The notes under the pieces were generated by a model that was not told the DNA's origin, searched no databases, and worked only from the letters and a program-made list of their open reading frames with translations. A stretch of 64,000 bases of DNA from an uncultured Fibrobacter sp. (lineage in GTDB: Bacteria; Fibrobacterota; Fibrobacteria; Fibrobacterales; Fibrobacteraceae), in NCBI RefSeq assembly GCF_947305105.1, contig NZ_CAMZCS010000005.1, positions 1-64,000 on the forward strand. Reading direction: 5' to 3'. Below, in pieces: positions 26,962 to 35,634 of the stretch. How positions within the stretch are numbered: position 1 is the first letter of the stretch; the number at the start of each line of letters is the position of its first letter. The position numbers and the translations under genes were made by a program.

Positions 26962-27075
26962 TTGTCAAAAGTGTAATTAAAATATACAATTTTTTGTCAA
27001 AAATACAAATGCTTTTTAGTAAAAATTGTCAAAAATACAAATGTTTTTGGCTACAATTTGTCAAAAATGCGATAT
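26962..27075. repeat. Four direct repeats of TTGTCAAAA at exact 32-bp spacing
   Basis: TTGTCAAAA begins at 26962, 26994, 27026 and 27058. Units 2 and 3 share 18 bases (TTGTCAAAAATACAAATG). Thirty-two base pairs are about three helical turns, so all copies face the same side of the DNA. On the minus strand each repeat reads TTTTGACAA, containing a perfect -35 hexamer directed toward the AAA gene. They lie between divergent AAA and MoxR genes. It is likely an operator array. Confidence 0.7.
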
Positions 27076-27106
27076 TTGAGGCTCCAACCGTCAATCACTT
27101 TTAATA

Positions 27107-27112
27107 TATATT
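27107..27112 (+). promoter_or_regulatory. -10 box TATATT, 6 nt before the moxR-like ATG
   Basis: TATATT, then TAAAGC, then ATG at 27119. No ribosome site. It lies just downstream of the 32-bp repeat array, which could control it. Confidence 0.5.
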
Positions 27113-27118
27113 TAAAGC

Positions 27119-28030
27119 ATGATTAAAAACTTAATTCATGCTTTAGAGGGGATACTGCTCGGGAAGCCCGAGACGGTAGAGCTATTGGTAATGGCGCTGT
27201 TGGCGGACGGTCACGTGCTGGTAGAAGATGTTCCCGGCACGGGCAAGACGACGCTCGCGAAGGCGCTTGCCGCCGCCATCGGTGCAGATTTTGCGCGAAT
27301 CCAGTTTACGCCGGATTTGCTGCCGGCCGACGTGACGGGCGGTGCCGTGTTCAAGGCGAATACGGGCGAGTTTGAAATCCGCAAGGGGCCTGTCTTTACG
27401 CAGGTGTTGCTGGCCGACGAAATCAACCGTGCCTCGCCGCGCACGCAGAGCGCGCTCTTGGAGGCGATGGAAGAGCGACAGGTTTCGCTCGAGGGGCAGC
27501 GTTACAAACTGCCCGAACTTTTCATGGTGTTGGCAACCGAAAATCCGGTGGAATTCCACGGCGTGTTCCCGCTGCCCGAAGCGCAGATGGACCGATTCCT
27601 GGTGCGTATCTCGGTGGGTTACCCGACGGCGGAGACCGAACTGGAAATCTTGCGGGCGCATCGTAGCGGCCGACCGATTGACTCGCTGACGGCGGTGACG
27701 ACTCCCGAGGCGATTTTAAAGGCCCGTAGCGAAGTGCAGAAGATTCACATTGACGAGGCGCTGGAACGCTACGTGATTTCGCTGGTGCAGGCGACGCGTA
27801 ACGATGGCGGCGTGCGCCTGGCGGCAAGCCCGCGTGCCGGGATGAACCTGGTGCGCATGGCGCAGGCGTGTGCGTTCGTGGATGGCCGTGACTTCGTGAA
27901 CCCCGATGACATTCAGCATGTATTCTTCCCGGTGATGGAACACCGCGTGTTCGCCAAGGACACCGGCAACCCCGAAGCCAGCAAGAAGATATTGCAGGGA
28001 ATCCTGAAGCAGGTAGCGGTACCGAAATGA
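27119..28030 (+). CDS. MoxR-family AAA+ ATPase
   Basis: 303 residues. Walker A VPGTGKTTLAKALA near residue 40, the region FTPDLLPADVTGGAVF, Walker B VLLADEINRASPRTQSALLEAMEE (split by the usual DE), and sensor 1 ATENPVEFHGVFPLPEAQMDRF are all typical of MoxR. Family members act as chaperones that assemble or activate partner proteins encoded next to them. The DUF58 and transglutaminase genes downstream are the standard partners. A 256-bp heptad array separates this gene from DUF58 within the likely operon. Confidence 0.9.
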   Translation: MIKNLIHALEGILLGKPETVELLVMALLADGHVLVEDVPGTGKTTLAKALAAAIGADFARIQFTPDLLPADVTGGAVFKANTGEFEIRKGPVFTQVLLADEINRASPRTQSALLEAMEERQVSLEGQRYKLPELFMVLATENPVEFHGVFPLPEAQMDRFLVRISVGYPTAETELEILRAHRSGRPIDSLTAVTTPEAILKARSEVQKIHIDEALERYVISLVQATRNDGGVRLAASPRAGMNLVRMAQACAFVDGRDFVNPDDIQHVFFPVMEHRVFAKDTGNPEASKKILQGILKQVAVPK

Positions 28031-28036
28031 GATTCG

Positions 28037-28286
28037 AGGTTCCAGGCACGAGGTACGAGGCTTGAGAAGAAGTGTGCAGTGTGAAATGTGTAATGAAGAA
28101 CACCTCACACCTCATAACTCATCACCCACAACTCACAACTCATCACTCATAACTCATCACTCATAACTGACAACTCAAAACTCATAACTGACAACTCATA
28201 ACTGACAACTCATAACTCATAGCCCCTAACCACCAACCACTAACCACTAACCACTTTTTCTCTCGTCTTTCGTCTCTCGTCTAACC
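28037..28286. repeat. Longest heptad array: 36 heptads without a slip
   Basis: AGGCACG-type words pass to GTGTGAA/ATGTGTA, then ACACCTC, then many ATAACTC/ATCACTC/ATAACTG/ACAACTC words, then CTAACCA/CCAACCA, then TCTCGTC/TTTCGTC, all in one 7-bp register. The last heptad (TAACCAT) contains the first two bases of the DUF58 start codon. Early words are near-complementary to later ones, so large folds are possible. It sits inside the MoxR-DUF58 operon. Confidence 0.88.
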
Positions 28287-29492
28287 ATGCCCCTCTTCCA
28301 CTGGTTCATTCGCTCGATTCCGCAAGCCCCGAAAAAAACGGGACTCCTGATGGCGATATACTTCTGGTGGCTGGACTACTTTACTCCGGCGGGGCGGGCG
28401 TTTGCTTCGCTCTTTCTGCTGGCGATGTTCGCGGGAGCCGTTCCCGGCTTTTGGGCGGCGTGGATTTTCGGCGGGCTCGACTTTTTGCTTTTCTTGGGGC
28501 TCGTGTTCAGCCTGTTCGTGACGGCGAAGCGGAGCAAAATTGAAGTCGAAAGTGTTTCGGTGAACCACGTGCGCGAGGGCGAGACGGCGACGGTGACGGC
28601 CTATTTGACGGTGCGCTCGACAATTGACTGCGTGAACCTGGGTGCAAACCGCTTGCCGCCTTCCTTGACGGGCATTGAGTCCGATAACGTGAAAATCAAG
28701 GTGGGTGAGCCTCCGCGCAAGCTGGAATGTCTCGTGAAAACGACGCGGCGCGGCTCATTCATGCTGGGCAAGGTCTCGGCCAACGTACCCGAGATTATGG
28801 GCCTTTTGCGCTGGCCTTACGGTTACAACGGTTCCGTGGAATTACTTGTTTACCCGCGTGCGCTCAAGGTGCAGGATTTCCCGTTCCTCACGCAGGGGCC
28901 ATCGGGCATGGCGTTTGCGCCGTTCCTGATGCCGAGTCTTACGCGCGGAATGAATTTTATAGGCGTGCGGCCTTACCGCGAAGGCGATTCCCTGCGCGAC
29001 TTGCACCACAAGGCTTTTGCCCGTTACGGCAAGCCGTTTACCAAGGAATTCGAGGTGGAACGCGGTGCGGGCGTGATTCTGCTTCTAGATACGGCGACTC
29101 CGAATTTCAAGTCGCGGCAGTACCTTGAACATGCGATTCGCTTGACGGCGGCGGTGGGCGAGTGGCTCCTGGACCGCGAAATCCTCGGGCGATTCTTTAT
29201 TGACAGCGAAGAGATTGCGCTGGATGGCGGTTCCGAAAGCCGAAAGAACTTGCTCGATGCCTTGGCTCGTATTCCGCCAGCGTCGCTTGCGCATGCCCGG
29301 CAAGCCGCCCCTTGGGCCCCGGCGGCACGCCCAATGGATCCGGTGCTCCGCATTGGGCTTTACGCAAGCGAAGAGCCTCTTGTGAACAAGCATATCGTGG
29401 TGGGAACGCTTCCTGCCTCGACAGAAGATAAGCTGCTGGTGGTCATGCCGGAAGATTGCGAAGGCCTTGAACGCGGGACGGTTGTGCTATGA
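28287..29492 (+). CDS. DUF58-domain protein
   Basis: 401 residues. Two hydrophobic segments near the N-terminus (about residues 36-50 and 58-73) anchor it in the inner membrane. The DUF58 core phrase RPYREGDSLRDLHHKAFARYG lies near residue 232, followed by a vWA-like strand, GVILLLDTATP. The ATG at 28287 touches the heptad array and has no ribosome site; an alternative ATG at 28350 also lacks one. The MoxR-DUF58-transglutaminase order is common in bacteria and is thought to serve protein or envelope maturation. Its end overlaps the next gene by 4 nt (ATGA), so the two are translationally coupled. Confidence 0.85.
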   Translation: MPLFHWFIRSIPQAPKKTGLLMAIYFWWLDYFTPAGRAFASLFLLAMFAGAVPGFWAAWIFGGLDFLLFLGLVFSLFVTAKRSKIEVESVSVNHVREGETATVTAYLTVRSTIDCVNLGANRLPPSLTGIESDNVKIKVGEPPRKLECLVKTTRRGSFMLGKVSANVPEIMGLLRWPYGYNGSVELLVYPRALKVQDFPFLTQGPSGMAFAPFLMPSLTRGMNFIGVRPYREGDSLRDLHHKAFARYGKPFTKEFEVERGAGVILLLDTATPNFKSRQYLEHAIRLTAAVGEWLLDREILGRFFIDSEEIALDGGSESRKNLLDALARIPPASLAHARQAAPWAPAARPMDPVLRIGLYASEEPLVNKHIVVGTLPASTEDKLLVVMPEDCEGLERGTVVL

Positions 29493-31510
29493 TAGAAAAA
29501 GTAGACATCCGTTACGTTTTCAAGGTGCAGTTCCTCTGCATTGCCTCGGTGATGCTCGGGAATACCTTCGATTTCCTTTGGCTCGGGTTGTTGTTCGCGC
29601 TTTACTTCGTGGTAATCGGCATCTTGAATGCGACTTCTCGCCGCGAATTTGCGAAGCGCCCGCGCTATAACAAGATTTTCGCGTATGGCGCGATTGTGCC
29701 ACTTGCGCTCTTTTGGGTGATGACTCCGACGGTCGAAAACGGCGTATCGCCTTACCTGATTTTCTTGCCGGGGATTTATCTGCTCTATTTGGCGGCTTTG
29801 CAGGAACGGAGTCGCGGGAACGGCGGCTTTGAAGTTTTTGTCGCGTTCGATGGCGTGGCCGCCCTTTTGCTCGGGATGTACCTGGTTCCACATGGCTGGG
29901 CTCCGGTTGGGCTGGTGGGTTTTGTGCTTGCGCTCTGCGCTTATAGCCGTCGCGGGACTTCGCCGTACAAGTACTTGATTTTTATACTCGTGTTAGCGGC
30001 GCTTGGGGGGATTTCTTACGGTGGCTGGCGATACTGGAAAACGCAGCGTTACCAGTACGGTGCGGAAATGGCCGAGAGCTATTATATGCGCGAGCGCATT
30101 ATGGGTTTCGACCCGGCGACATCTCTCGGGAGTTTCGGGAGCAATTACAATTCCCGCTACAACGACCAGGTGGTATTGCGCGTGTGGGACAAGCGCCCTT
30201 CGAGGTACTTGAAGGCCGTGAGCTACGAAAAATATGTGGGCGGAATCTGGAAATTGCCCACTTCTTACAAGAAACATCTTGATCCTGCCTACTACCAGGT
30301 GGACTATGCGGTGTTCGAGGCGGCGGATTCGCTGACTTTGGCGAGCGAGACTCGCGAGGTGGAACAAGTCTGGGTGCAGTCGACACTGAACAATTTTGGA
30401 TTTGTCTTTGCTCCTTACGGAGCCGTAGGTTTTGCAGCGAAAGACGTGGATTCGTTGAACTATTATGCGGGCGGCATGGTGCAAGGCCTGAACGGCAACG
30501 GGAAACGCTCCGACTGGTATTATTTTAAGTGTTCCGGATGCAAGTTGCCCGATTCATTACTTGCGCCGAGCGAGGGCGACTTGCTTGTGGTGGAGCGGAA
30601 CCGTCCGCTGCTCGATACCGTGATTGCTGCGATGGGCTTGCGCGACGTTGTGGATTCTGCTGCGGATTCAGCGACATCTCTGAAGCCGATGCCAGACTCT
30701 CTTGTTTTGCAGAAGATGCTTGATTATTACCTCTCGAACTTTACTTATTCGCTTACGGTGCCGGGAATTTCGCGCTGGGGGAGAACGAAAAATGACCCTC
30801 TTGCCGTTTTTTGGAGCGCGAAGCAGGGCTTTTGCGAATACTATGCGACGCTTTCGGCATTGGTGCTGCGCCGCCTAGGGATTCCTGCGCGGTACGTGAC
30901 GGGCTTTGCGAATCCCGAAGTCGTCGAGGGCTTGCCGTATAGCATTTTCCGGCGCAAACATTCGCATGCATGGGTCGAAGCGTTTGTAGACAACCGCTGG
31001 GTTATCTTCGACCCGACGCCTCCCATTTTGCCGCAGTTCGCGGTGGCTCCAAGCTGGTGGAGCGTCAAATGGGAGGGCGTTCGCGGGCGGTTCGCCCGTG
31101 TGATGCATGCGCTCAAGGAGGGCGAGTGGCGTCGCGTCGTTGACCATTGGCAGAATCAGTCGACTGCTCTCCTGGAAAGTCCGATTCTGTATACCGTGCT
31201 TGTCATTCTTGTAGTGAGTTTTGTCGGCCGTAAAATACGCATCGCCTACAGGATTCGGCTGAAAAAAAGGGCGACAGTTTCGGCCAAGGCGCTTGAATGG
31301 GCAAAAAAGCTGAATGCCGCTGAACGTGCGCTTGCCCGGTTCGGTTACCGCCGTGAACCCGGCGAAACGGTGGGCGCATTCGCGAGGCGAGTTGAAATCG
31401 TTTTGTCGCAAGTGCCCGCAAAAGCAATTCCTCCGAAAAAAATGCAAAAGTCAAAAGACGCTCTTGCCATTCTCAATGATTACGAATTAAATCGCTGGCT
31501 CGAGCAGTGA
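29489..31510 (+). CDS. Transglutaminase-like membrane protein (TgpA/DUF3488 type)
   Basis: 673 residues. About five membrane segments fill residues 10-180. A large periplasmic part holds a transglutaminase core: GFCEYYATLSALVLRRLG (Cys), HSHAWVEAF (His) and WVIFDPTPP (Asp), so the Cys-His-Asp triad is complete. Another membrane segment lies near residues 565-580 (ILYTVLVILVVSFVG), followed by a basic DUF4129-like cytoplasmic tail. Probably a periplasmic protease or transglutaminase acting with the MoxR and DUF58 proteins. The last codons and the stop (CAG TGA) are continuous with a GAGCAGT/GAGCGAT heptad array. Confidence 0.88.
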   Translation: MIEKVDIRYVFKVQFLCIASVMLGNTFDFLWLGLLFALYFVVIGILNATSRREFAKRPRYNKIFAYGAIVPLALFWVMTPTVENGVSPYLIFLPGIYLLYLAALQERSRGNGGFEVFVAFDGVAALLLGMYLVPHGWAPVGLVGFVLALCAYSRRGTSPYKYLIFILVLAALGGISYGGWRYWKTQRYQYGAEMAESYYMRERIMGFDPATSLGSFGSNYNSRYNDQVVLRVWDKRPSRYLKAVSYEKYVGGIWKLPTSYKKHLDPAYYQVDYAVFEAADSLTLASETREVEQVWVQSTLNNFGFVFAPYGAVGFAAKDVDSLNYYAGGMVQGLNGNGKRSDWYYFKCSGCKLPDSLLAPSEGDLLVVERNRPLLDTVIAAMGLRDVVDSAADSATSLKPMPDSLVLQKMLDYYLSNFTYSLTVPGISRWGRTKNDPLAVFWSAKQGFCEYYATLSALVLRRLGIPARYVTGFANPEVVEGLPYSIFRRKHSHAWVEAFVDNRWVIFDPTPPILPQFAVAPSWWSVKWEGVRGRFARVMHALKEGEWRRVVDHWQNQSTALLESPILYTVLVILVVSFVGRKIRIAYRIRLKKRATVSAKALEWAKKLNAAERALARFGYRREPGETVGAFARRVEIVLSQVPAKAIPPKKMQKSKDALAILNDYELNRWLEQ

Positions 31511-31730
31511 GCGATGAGCAATGAGCCGTGAGAAACCTCAAAGCGACCGAAGGTCGCGACCTCACACCTCAATGCCCATAGGTCCTTATCCTGGAGATTG
31601 CTTCAGGGCTTCGCCCTTCGCAATGACAACCAAGGCGAATGACAAGCCTAGTCTCTAGATCCTAGCCTCTAACCCCTAAATTATACTTCCTAGATCCTAG
31701 CCTCTCTAGATCCTAATCCCTAAAATTCTA
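31502..31730. repeat. Heptad array with hairpin and ATTGC palindrome
   Basis: GAGCAGT, GAGCGAT, GAGCAAT and GAGCCGT begin inside the end of the upstream coding sequence. A hairpin GCGACC-GAA-GGTCGC lies at 31543-31557, followed by the complementary words CCTCACA/CCTCAAT. The ATTGC...GCAATGACA element is at 31593-31629. CTAG-family words (TAGATCC, TAGCCTC, TAACCCC) continue to about 31730. Confidence 0.82.
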
Positions 31731-31758
31731 TCTTTTACCTAAAAACTTAGGAGCACTT

Positions 31759-32589
31759 ATGTCTGTACAAGTGATGGTTAATGGTATTCCGGGCAACATG
31801 GGCCGCATTGTGGCCGAAACCTGCGTCGCCCGCGGCTTGGAACTGGTCCCGTATTCTCTGACGGGCGAGATTATCGTCGAAAACGAAGCCGAAGTGGCCG
31901 GCAGAACAATCCAGCTTTTGAAGCCGAGCAACCGTGAAGAACGCATCGGCGAAGTGCTCGCGAAGTACCCAAACGTCATTTGCATTGACTACACGCACCC
32001 GACGGCCGTGAACGACAACGCAGCCTTCTACGTGAAGCACAAGATTCCCTTCGTGATGGGCACCACCGGCGGCGACCGTGAAGCGCTTGCCCGCCTTGTG
32101 GCCGAAGCGAACCACCCGAGCGTCATTGCCCCGAACATGGCGAAGCAGATTGTCGCCTTCCAGAGCATGATCGAGTTTCTTGCAAACGAGTTCCCGTCTG
32201 CATTCGACGGCTACAAACTCTCTGTGGTCGAGAGTCACCAGAAGACCAAGGCCGACACGAGCGGTACGGCCCGCGCGGTCGTGGGCACCTTCCAGAAGAT
32301 GGGCTTCGCCTACACGCCGGACGATATCGAGAAGGTCCGCGACGAAAAGGAACAGATGGAACGCATGCACGTGCCCGAGGAATACCTCGGCGGTCACGCA
32401 TTCCACACCTACAGCCTCGACAGCGCCGACGGAACCGTCCATTTCGAGTTCCAGCATAACGTGTGCGGTCGCAAGATTTACGCCGAAGGCACCGTGGACG
32501 CCGTGAACTTCCTCGCCGAGCAGATTGCCGCCGGTACCGCCAAACCCTTCAACATGATGGACGTCCTGCGCTCCGGAAAGATGAGATAA
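31759..32589 (+). CDS. dapB: 4-hydroxy-tetrahydrodipicolinate reductase, plant-type
   Basis: 276 residues. It reduces the product of DapA in lysine and diaminopimelate synthesis. The nucleotide-binding N-terminus is VNGIPGNMGR; MGTTGGDR forms the middle loop; the substrate-binding motif is ESHQKTKADTSGTA. This motif is the plant/Arabidopsis-like form, not the E. coli HHRHKxDAPSGT form. The C-terminus has the dimer-forming sheet with GTVHFEFQHNVCGR. AGGAG lies at 31749-31753, 5 nt before the ATG. It is a single gene bracketed by heptad arrays. Confidence 0.92.
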   Translation: MSVQVMVNGIPGNMGRIVAETCVARGLELVPYSLTGEIIVENEAEVAGRTIQLLKPSNREERIGEVLAKYPNVICIDYTHPTAVNDNAAFYVKHKIPFVMGTTGGDREALARLVAEANHPSVIAPNMAKQIVAFQSMIEFLANEFPSAFDGYKLSVVESHQKTKADTSGTARAVVGTFQKMGFAYTPDDIEKVRDEKEQMERMHVPEEYLGGHAFHTYSLDSADGTVHFEFQHNVCGRKIYAEGTVDAVNFLAEQIAAGTAKPFNMMDVLRSGKMR

Positions 32590-32676
32590 GTAAACAGTGA
32601 TTAGTGGTTAGTAAACAGGGCGGCTTCGCCGCGATTATAAATCCTAACCACCAACCACTAACCACCAACCACTACT
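32590..32676. repeat. Small heptad palindrome with TTC-loop hairpin core
   Basis: The left arm has AGTGATT, AGTGGTT and AGTAAAC. The centre is a hairpin GCGGC-TTC-GCCGC at 32620-32632. The right arm is CTAACCA, CCAACCA, CTAACCA, CCAACCA and CTACTAT, complementary in character to the left arm. This is the clearest minimal example of arm-hairpin-arm. The last word runs into the ATG at 32677. Confidence 0.85.
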
Positions 32677-33693
32677 ATGCGTTCCTATATCCTCCGCCGC
32701 TTGCTTTTGATGATCCCGACCCTCATCGGGATTTCGCTGGTGTGTTTTATACTCATCCAGCTTTTGCCGGGCGGTCCCGTGGAGGAAATGATTTCGCGTG
32801 CGCAGCAGGCCGCGGCCATGAAGGGCGGGGTAGATGCTTCCAAGGCGCTCACGCCCGACCAGATAGCCCAAATCCAGGCGTACTTCGGCTTTGACCAGCC
32901 CGCCTGGAAGCGCTACCTGACCTGGCTCTGGAACGTGCTGCACCTCGACCTCGGTTCAAGCTACACCTACGGTCTCCCGGTCTGGGATGTCATCGTGAGC
33001 CGCTTCCCGATTTCGCTGTTCTTCGGTATCACCTCGTTCTTCCTGAGTTATCTGATTTGCATCCCGCTCGGTCTGTGGAAGGCCGTGCATCACGGGAGCA
33101 AGCTCGATTCGCTCAGCTCGGGTGTGATTTTCTCGGGCTACGTGATGCCCGGTTATGCACTCGGCATCTTGCTCATCATCTTCCTTGCGGGCGGTTCGTA
33201 CCTCGACATCTTCCCGCTGGGCGGCCTCACGAGCGATGACTTCGAAGATTTCTCGTTCTTCGGAAAAATCGTGGACCTCGGGCATCACCTGATTCTCCCG
33301 ATTTTCTGCTACATGATCAGCGAGTTCGCTTTCCTGACCTTCCTCATGAAGAACTCCGCGCTCGAGGAACTGGGGAAGGACTACATGCGAACGGCTCTTG
33401 CGAAAGGCATGAGTTTCAACCAGGCGCTCGTTCGCCACGCGCTTCGTAACGCGCTCATCCCGATTGCCACCCGCCTCTCCGAAATCTGCACGCTCATGTT
33501 CGCGGGCGCGCTCCTTATCGAGAAAGTCTTCGATATCGACGGCATGGGCCTTTTGTACTACAACTCCATGGTCAACCGCGACTACAACGTGGTCATGGGC
33601 ATCATCTTCTTGAGCAGCCTCATGGCGATGGTGGGCCGCCTCTTCAGCGACATCCTCTACACGCTCGTAGACCCGAGAATCAAGTTCTCGTAA
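32677..33693 (+). CDS. Peptide-type ABC transporter permease (YejB/DppB family), orphan
   Basis: 338 residues. The N-terminus MRSYILRRLLLMIPTLIGIS and the following periplasmic loop with LPGGPVEEM are typical of OppB/DppB permeases, and the insertion with alanines and glutamines resembles YejB. Six membrane segments are visible. The EAA-type loop reads KGMSFNQALVRHALRNALIP. The usual partner permease, ATPases and binding protein are not in this window on either side, so they must be encoded elsewhere. The ATG follows a heptad array directly, with no ribosome site. A terminator follows, so it is transcribed alone. Confidence 0.85.
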   Translation: MRSYILRRLLLMIPTLIGISLVCFILIQLLPGGPVEEMISRAQQAAAMKGGVDASKALTPDQIAQIQAYFGFDQPAWKRYLTWLWNVLHLDLGSSYTYGLPVWDVIVSRFPISLFFGITSFFLSYLICIPLGLWKAVHHGSKLDSLSSGVIFSGYVMPGYALGILLIIFLAGGSYLDIFPLGGLTSDDFEDFSFFGKIVDLGHHLILPIFCYMISEFAFLTFLMKNSALEELGKDYMRTALAKGMSFNQALVRHALRNALIPIATRLSEICTLMFAGALLIEKVFDIDGMGLLYYNSMVNRDYNVVMGIIFLSSLMAMVGRLFSDILYTLVDPRIKFS

Positions 33694-33719
33694 TCCTGTG
33701 TATATGGTATTTTAAAACG

Positions 33720-33750
33720 ACGCGAGACAGTTGCTGCCTCGCGTTTTTAG
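33720..33750 (+). terminator. Intrinsic terminator after the YejB-like gene
   Basis: An 11-bp stem, ACGCGAGACAG/CTGCCTCGCGT (one mismatch), with loop TTG and a following TTTTT. It also lies just beyond the end of ruvB on the other strand. Confidence 0.85.
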
Positions 33751-33782
33751 ATGATTCAATTAGAGAATGCCAAGTAAAAAGC

Positions 33783-34832
33783 TTAATCGATTTGCGTGAA
33801 AAGGTTTTCTTGCGCGTCGTCGAGCTTCCTGGACGGGATGCTCCTGTGCAGCAGCTTGTAGGCGTTGGTGGTCGCGACGCGGCCTCTGGGCGTACGACTG
33901 AGCAGGCCCTTGCGAATCAGGTAGGGCTCGTAGACTTCTTCCAGCGTGTCCGTTTCTTCGCCGAGGGCGGCACCGATGGTGCCGAGGCCGACAGGCCCGC
34001 CGTCGAACTTGTCAATCATGGTCGAAAGGATTTTGCGGTCCATCGGGTCGAGGCCCTCGCTGTCGATGCCCAGCATGTCGAGCGTCTTCGTGGCGGATTG
34101 CACGTCGATAACGCCCGTTCCACGGACTTGGGCCACATCGCGGCAACGCCTGAGCACGCGGTTTGCGACACGGGGCGTCCCGCGGCAGCGAGCGCCGAGA
34201 AGTTCGGCGGCGTCCTCGGCGAGTTCAACCCCCAAAATTCCCGCACTGCGCACGAGAATCTTCGCAATATCCTTGTCGCTGTATAGCTCCAGCCTGTATT
34301 GCAGGCCAAAACGGTCACGCAGCGGGCTGGTCAGCAAACCACTGCGGGTTGTCGCGCCTACGAGTGTAAAATGCTTGAGCGGCAGGTTCACGCTGCGGGC
34401 CGCAGGGCCGGAATCGAGCATGATGTCGAGCCGAAAATCTTCCATGGCGGGGTAGAGGTATTCCTCGACAACGCGGCTCAGCCGGTGAATTTCGTCGATG
34501 AACAGCACGTCGTTTTCTTGCAAGCTGGTAAGCAAACCAGCCAAACCGCTCGCCTTCTCGAGCACCGGGCCGCTAGTCACATGGATGTTCACGCCCATTT
34601 CCTTGGCGATAATCCCGGCGAGTGTCGTCTTGCCGAGGCCGGGAGGGCCCGCAAAAAGGCAGTGGTCCAGCGCATCCCCGCGGTGGCGGGCCGCCTCGAT
34701 GGCAATCGAAAGGCTTTCCTTGATATCGTCCTGGCCGGTAAAGTCGTTCAGGCTGGGCGGGCGCAAGTTCCTGTCGGTATCGTTTTCGTCAAAGGCGATT
34801 TTTTGCGGAGAAATGATGCGGTTGTCTTCCAT
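33783..34832 (-). CDS. ruvB: Holliday junction branch-migration helicase RuvB
   Basis: 349 residues, full length. Walker [13 protein letters not shown] near residue 63, Walker B FIDEIHRL, sensor 1 [18 protein letters not shown] with the arginine finger region, and the C-terminal winged helix ([16 protein letters not shown]) are all present. With RuvA it drives branch migration of Holliday junctions in recombinational repair. It lies 12 nt downstream of ruvA in the same operon. Confidence 0.96.
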   Translation of the reverse strand: MEDNRIISPQKIAFDENDTDRNLRPPSLNDFTGQDDIKESLSIAIEAARHRGDALDHCLFAGPPGLGKTTLAGIIAKEMGVNIHVTSGPVLEKASGLAGLLTSLQENDVLFIDEIHRLSRVVEEYLYPAMEDFRLDIMLDSGPAARSVNLPLKHFTLVGATTRSGLLTSPLRDRFGLQYRLELYSDKDIAKILVRSAGILGVELAEDAAELLGARCRGTPRVANRVLRRCRDVAQVRGTGVIDVQSATKTLDMLGIDSEGLDPMDRKILSTMIDKFDGGPVGLGTIGAALGEETDTLEEVYEPYLIRKGLLSRTPRGRVATTNAYKLLHRSIPSRKLDDAQENLFTQID

Positions 34833-34844
34833 TTGAATCTCCGT

Positions 34845-35453
34845 CTAAAGGTATTTGAGGGCTTCCGGGATAAGCGTTGCCGCGTCTGCCGTGTCCCCGA
34901 GGATTTCTGCCGCCTTGACGACAGCCTTCTCGGCTGCGGGATCCTTGACGCCGAGCGTGTGCAGGGCGAGTACGGCCTCCATCTTCGCGCCGGTGAGTGC
35001 ACCCATGCTTGTGACGCAGGAACCTTCGACATTGCCGAGGGCCTGGAGCATCGTGCCGGCTTTGTCCTTGAGCGCAAGCACCATCTGTTCGCACGTCTTT
35101 TTGCCGAGCCCCTTGATCTTGCCGAGGGCGCTCTTGTTGTCGCTTGCAATCATGTTCAGCAGGTCGGCGGGGGAGACTCCGCTCAGGATGCGCTGCGCCA
35201 TCTTGGGCCCCACACCGTTCACGTCCAACAGCATCAGGAAAATGTCCTTTTCCGTCTTGTCAGCGAACCCGAACAATGTCATGGAATCTTCGCGGACAAC
35301 GAGGTTCGTGTACAGCAGTATCTCGCTATCGACCTCGGGCAGCTTGCCCGCCGTATAGGCGGAAATATTCACGCCATAGCCGACGCCGTTCACGTCCACC
35401 ACCACGAAAGTGGGCGACTTTTCGACAAGAATTCCGCGAATACGTTCAATCAT
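34845..35453 (-). CDS. ruvA: Holliday junction DNA-binding protein RuvA
   Basis: 202 residues. The N-terminus MIERIRGILVEKSPTFVVVDVNGVGYGV is the OB-fold of RuvA. Helix-hairpin-helix motifs follow (LLDVNGVGPKMAQRIL and KIKGLGKKTCEQMV), then the short C-terminal domain III that contacts RuvB. It forms tetramers on four-way junctions. A TATATTTG box lies about 45 nt upstream. Confidence 0.95.
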   Translation of the reverse strand: MIERIRGILVEKSPTFVVVDVNGVGYGVNISAYTAGKLPEVDSEILLYTNLVVREDSMTLFGFADKTEKDIFLMLLDVNGVGPKMAQRILSGVSPADLLNMIASDNKSALGKIKGLGKKTCEQMVLALKDKAGTMLQALGNVEGSCVTSMGALTGAKMEAVLALHTLGVKDPAAEKAVVKAAEILGDTADAATLIPEALKYL

Positions 35454-35634
35454 CCAGAGCCTCTAAACGATGTGTACGAATGTTTACTGCACAAATATAT
35501 ACTAATTTGAAGGCTCTGTCAAGACATTTTATACGGTTCCGTCGTCATAGCAAAAAAAATCGGTTTCGTAAGCTACTCCGAAGCTGTTTATTCACTACAA
35601 AATTGCAGAATTTAGGCTATTTCGGCGGTTCTTT

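Noticed and set aside
26962-27075. Regular repeats considered as a CRISPR array
   Set aside because: The period is 32 bp in total with an 18-base repeat at most, too short for repeat plus spacer, and no cas genes are near.
28037-28286. Heptad arrays considered as a CRISPR array, coding sequence or sequencing artefact
   Set aside because: The words vary and change family, reading frames are broken, and similar arrays recur at ten separated loci, which argues against an artefact and against coding.
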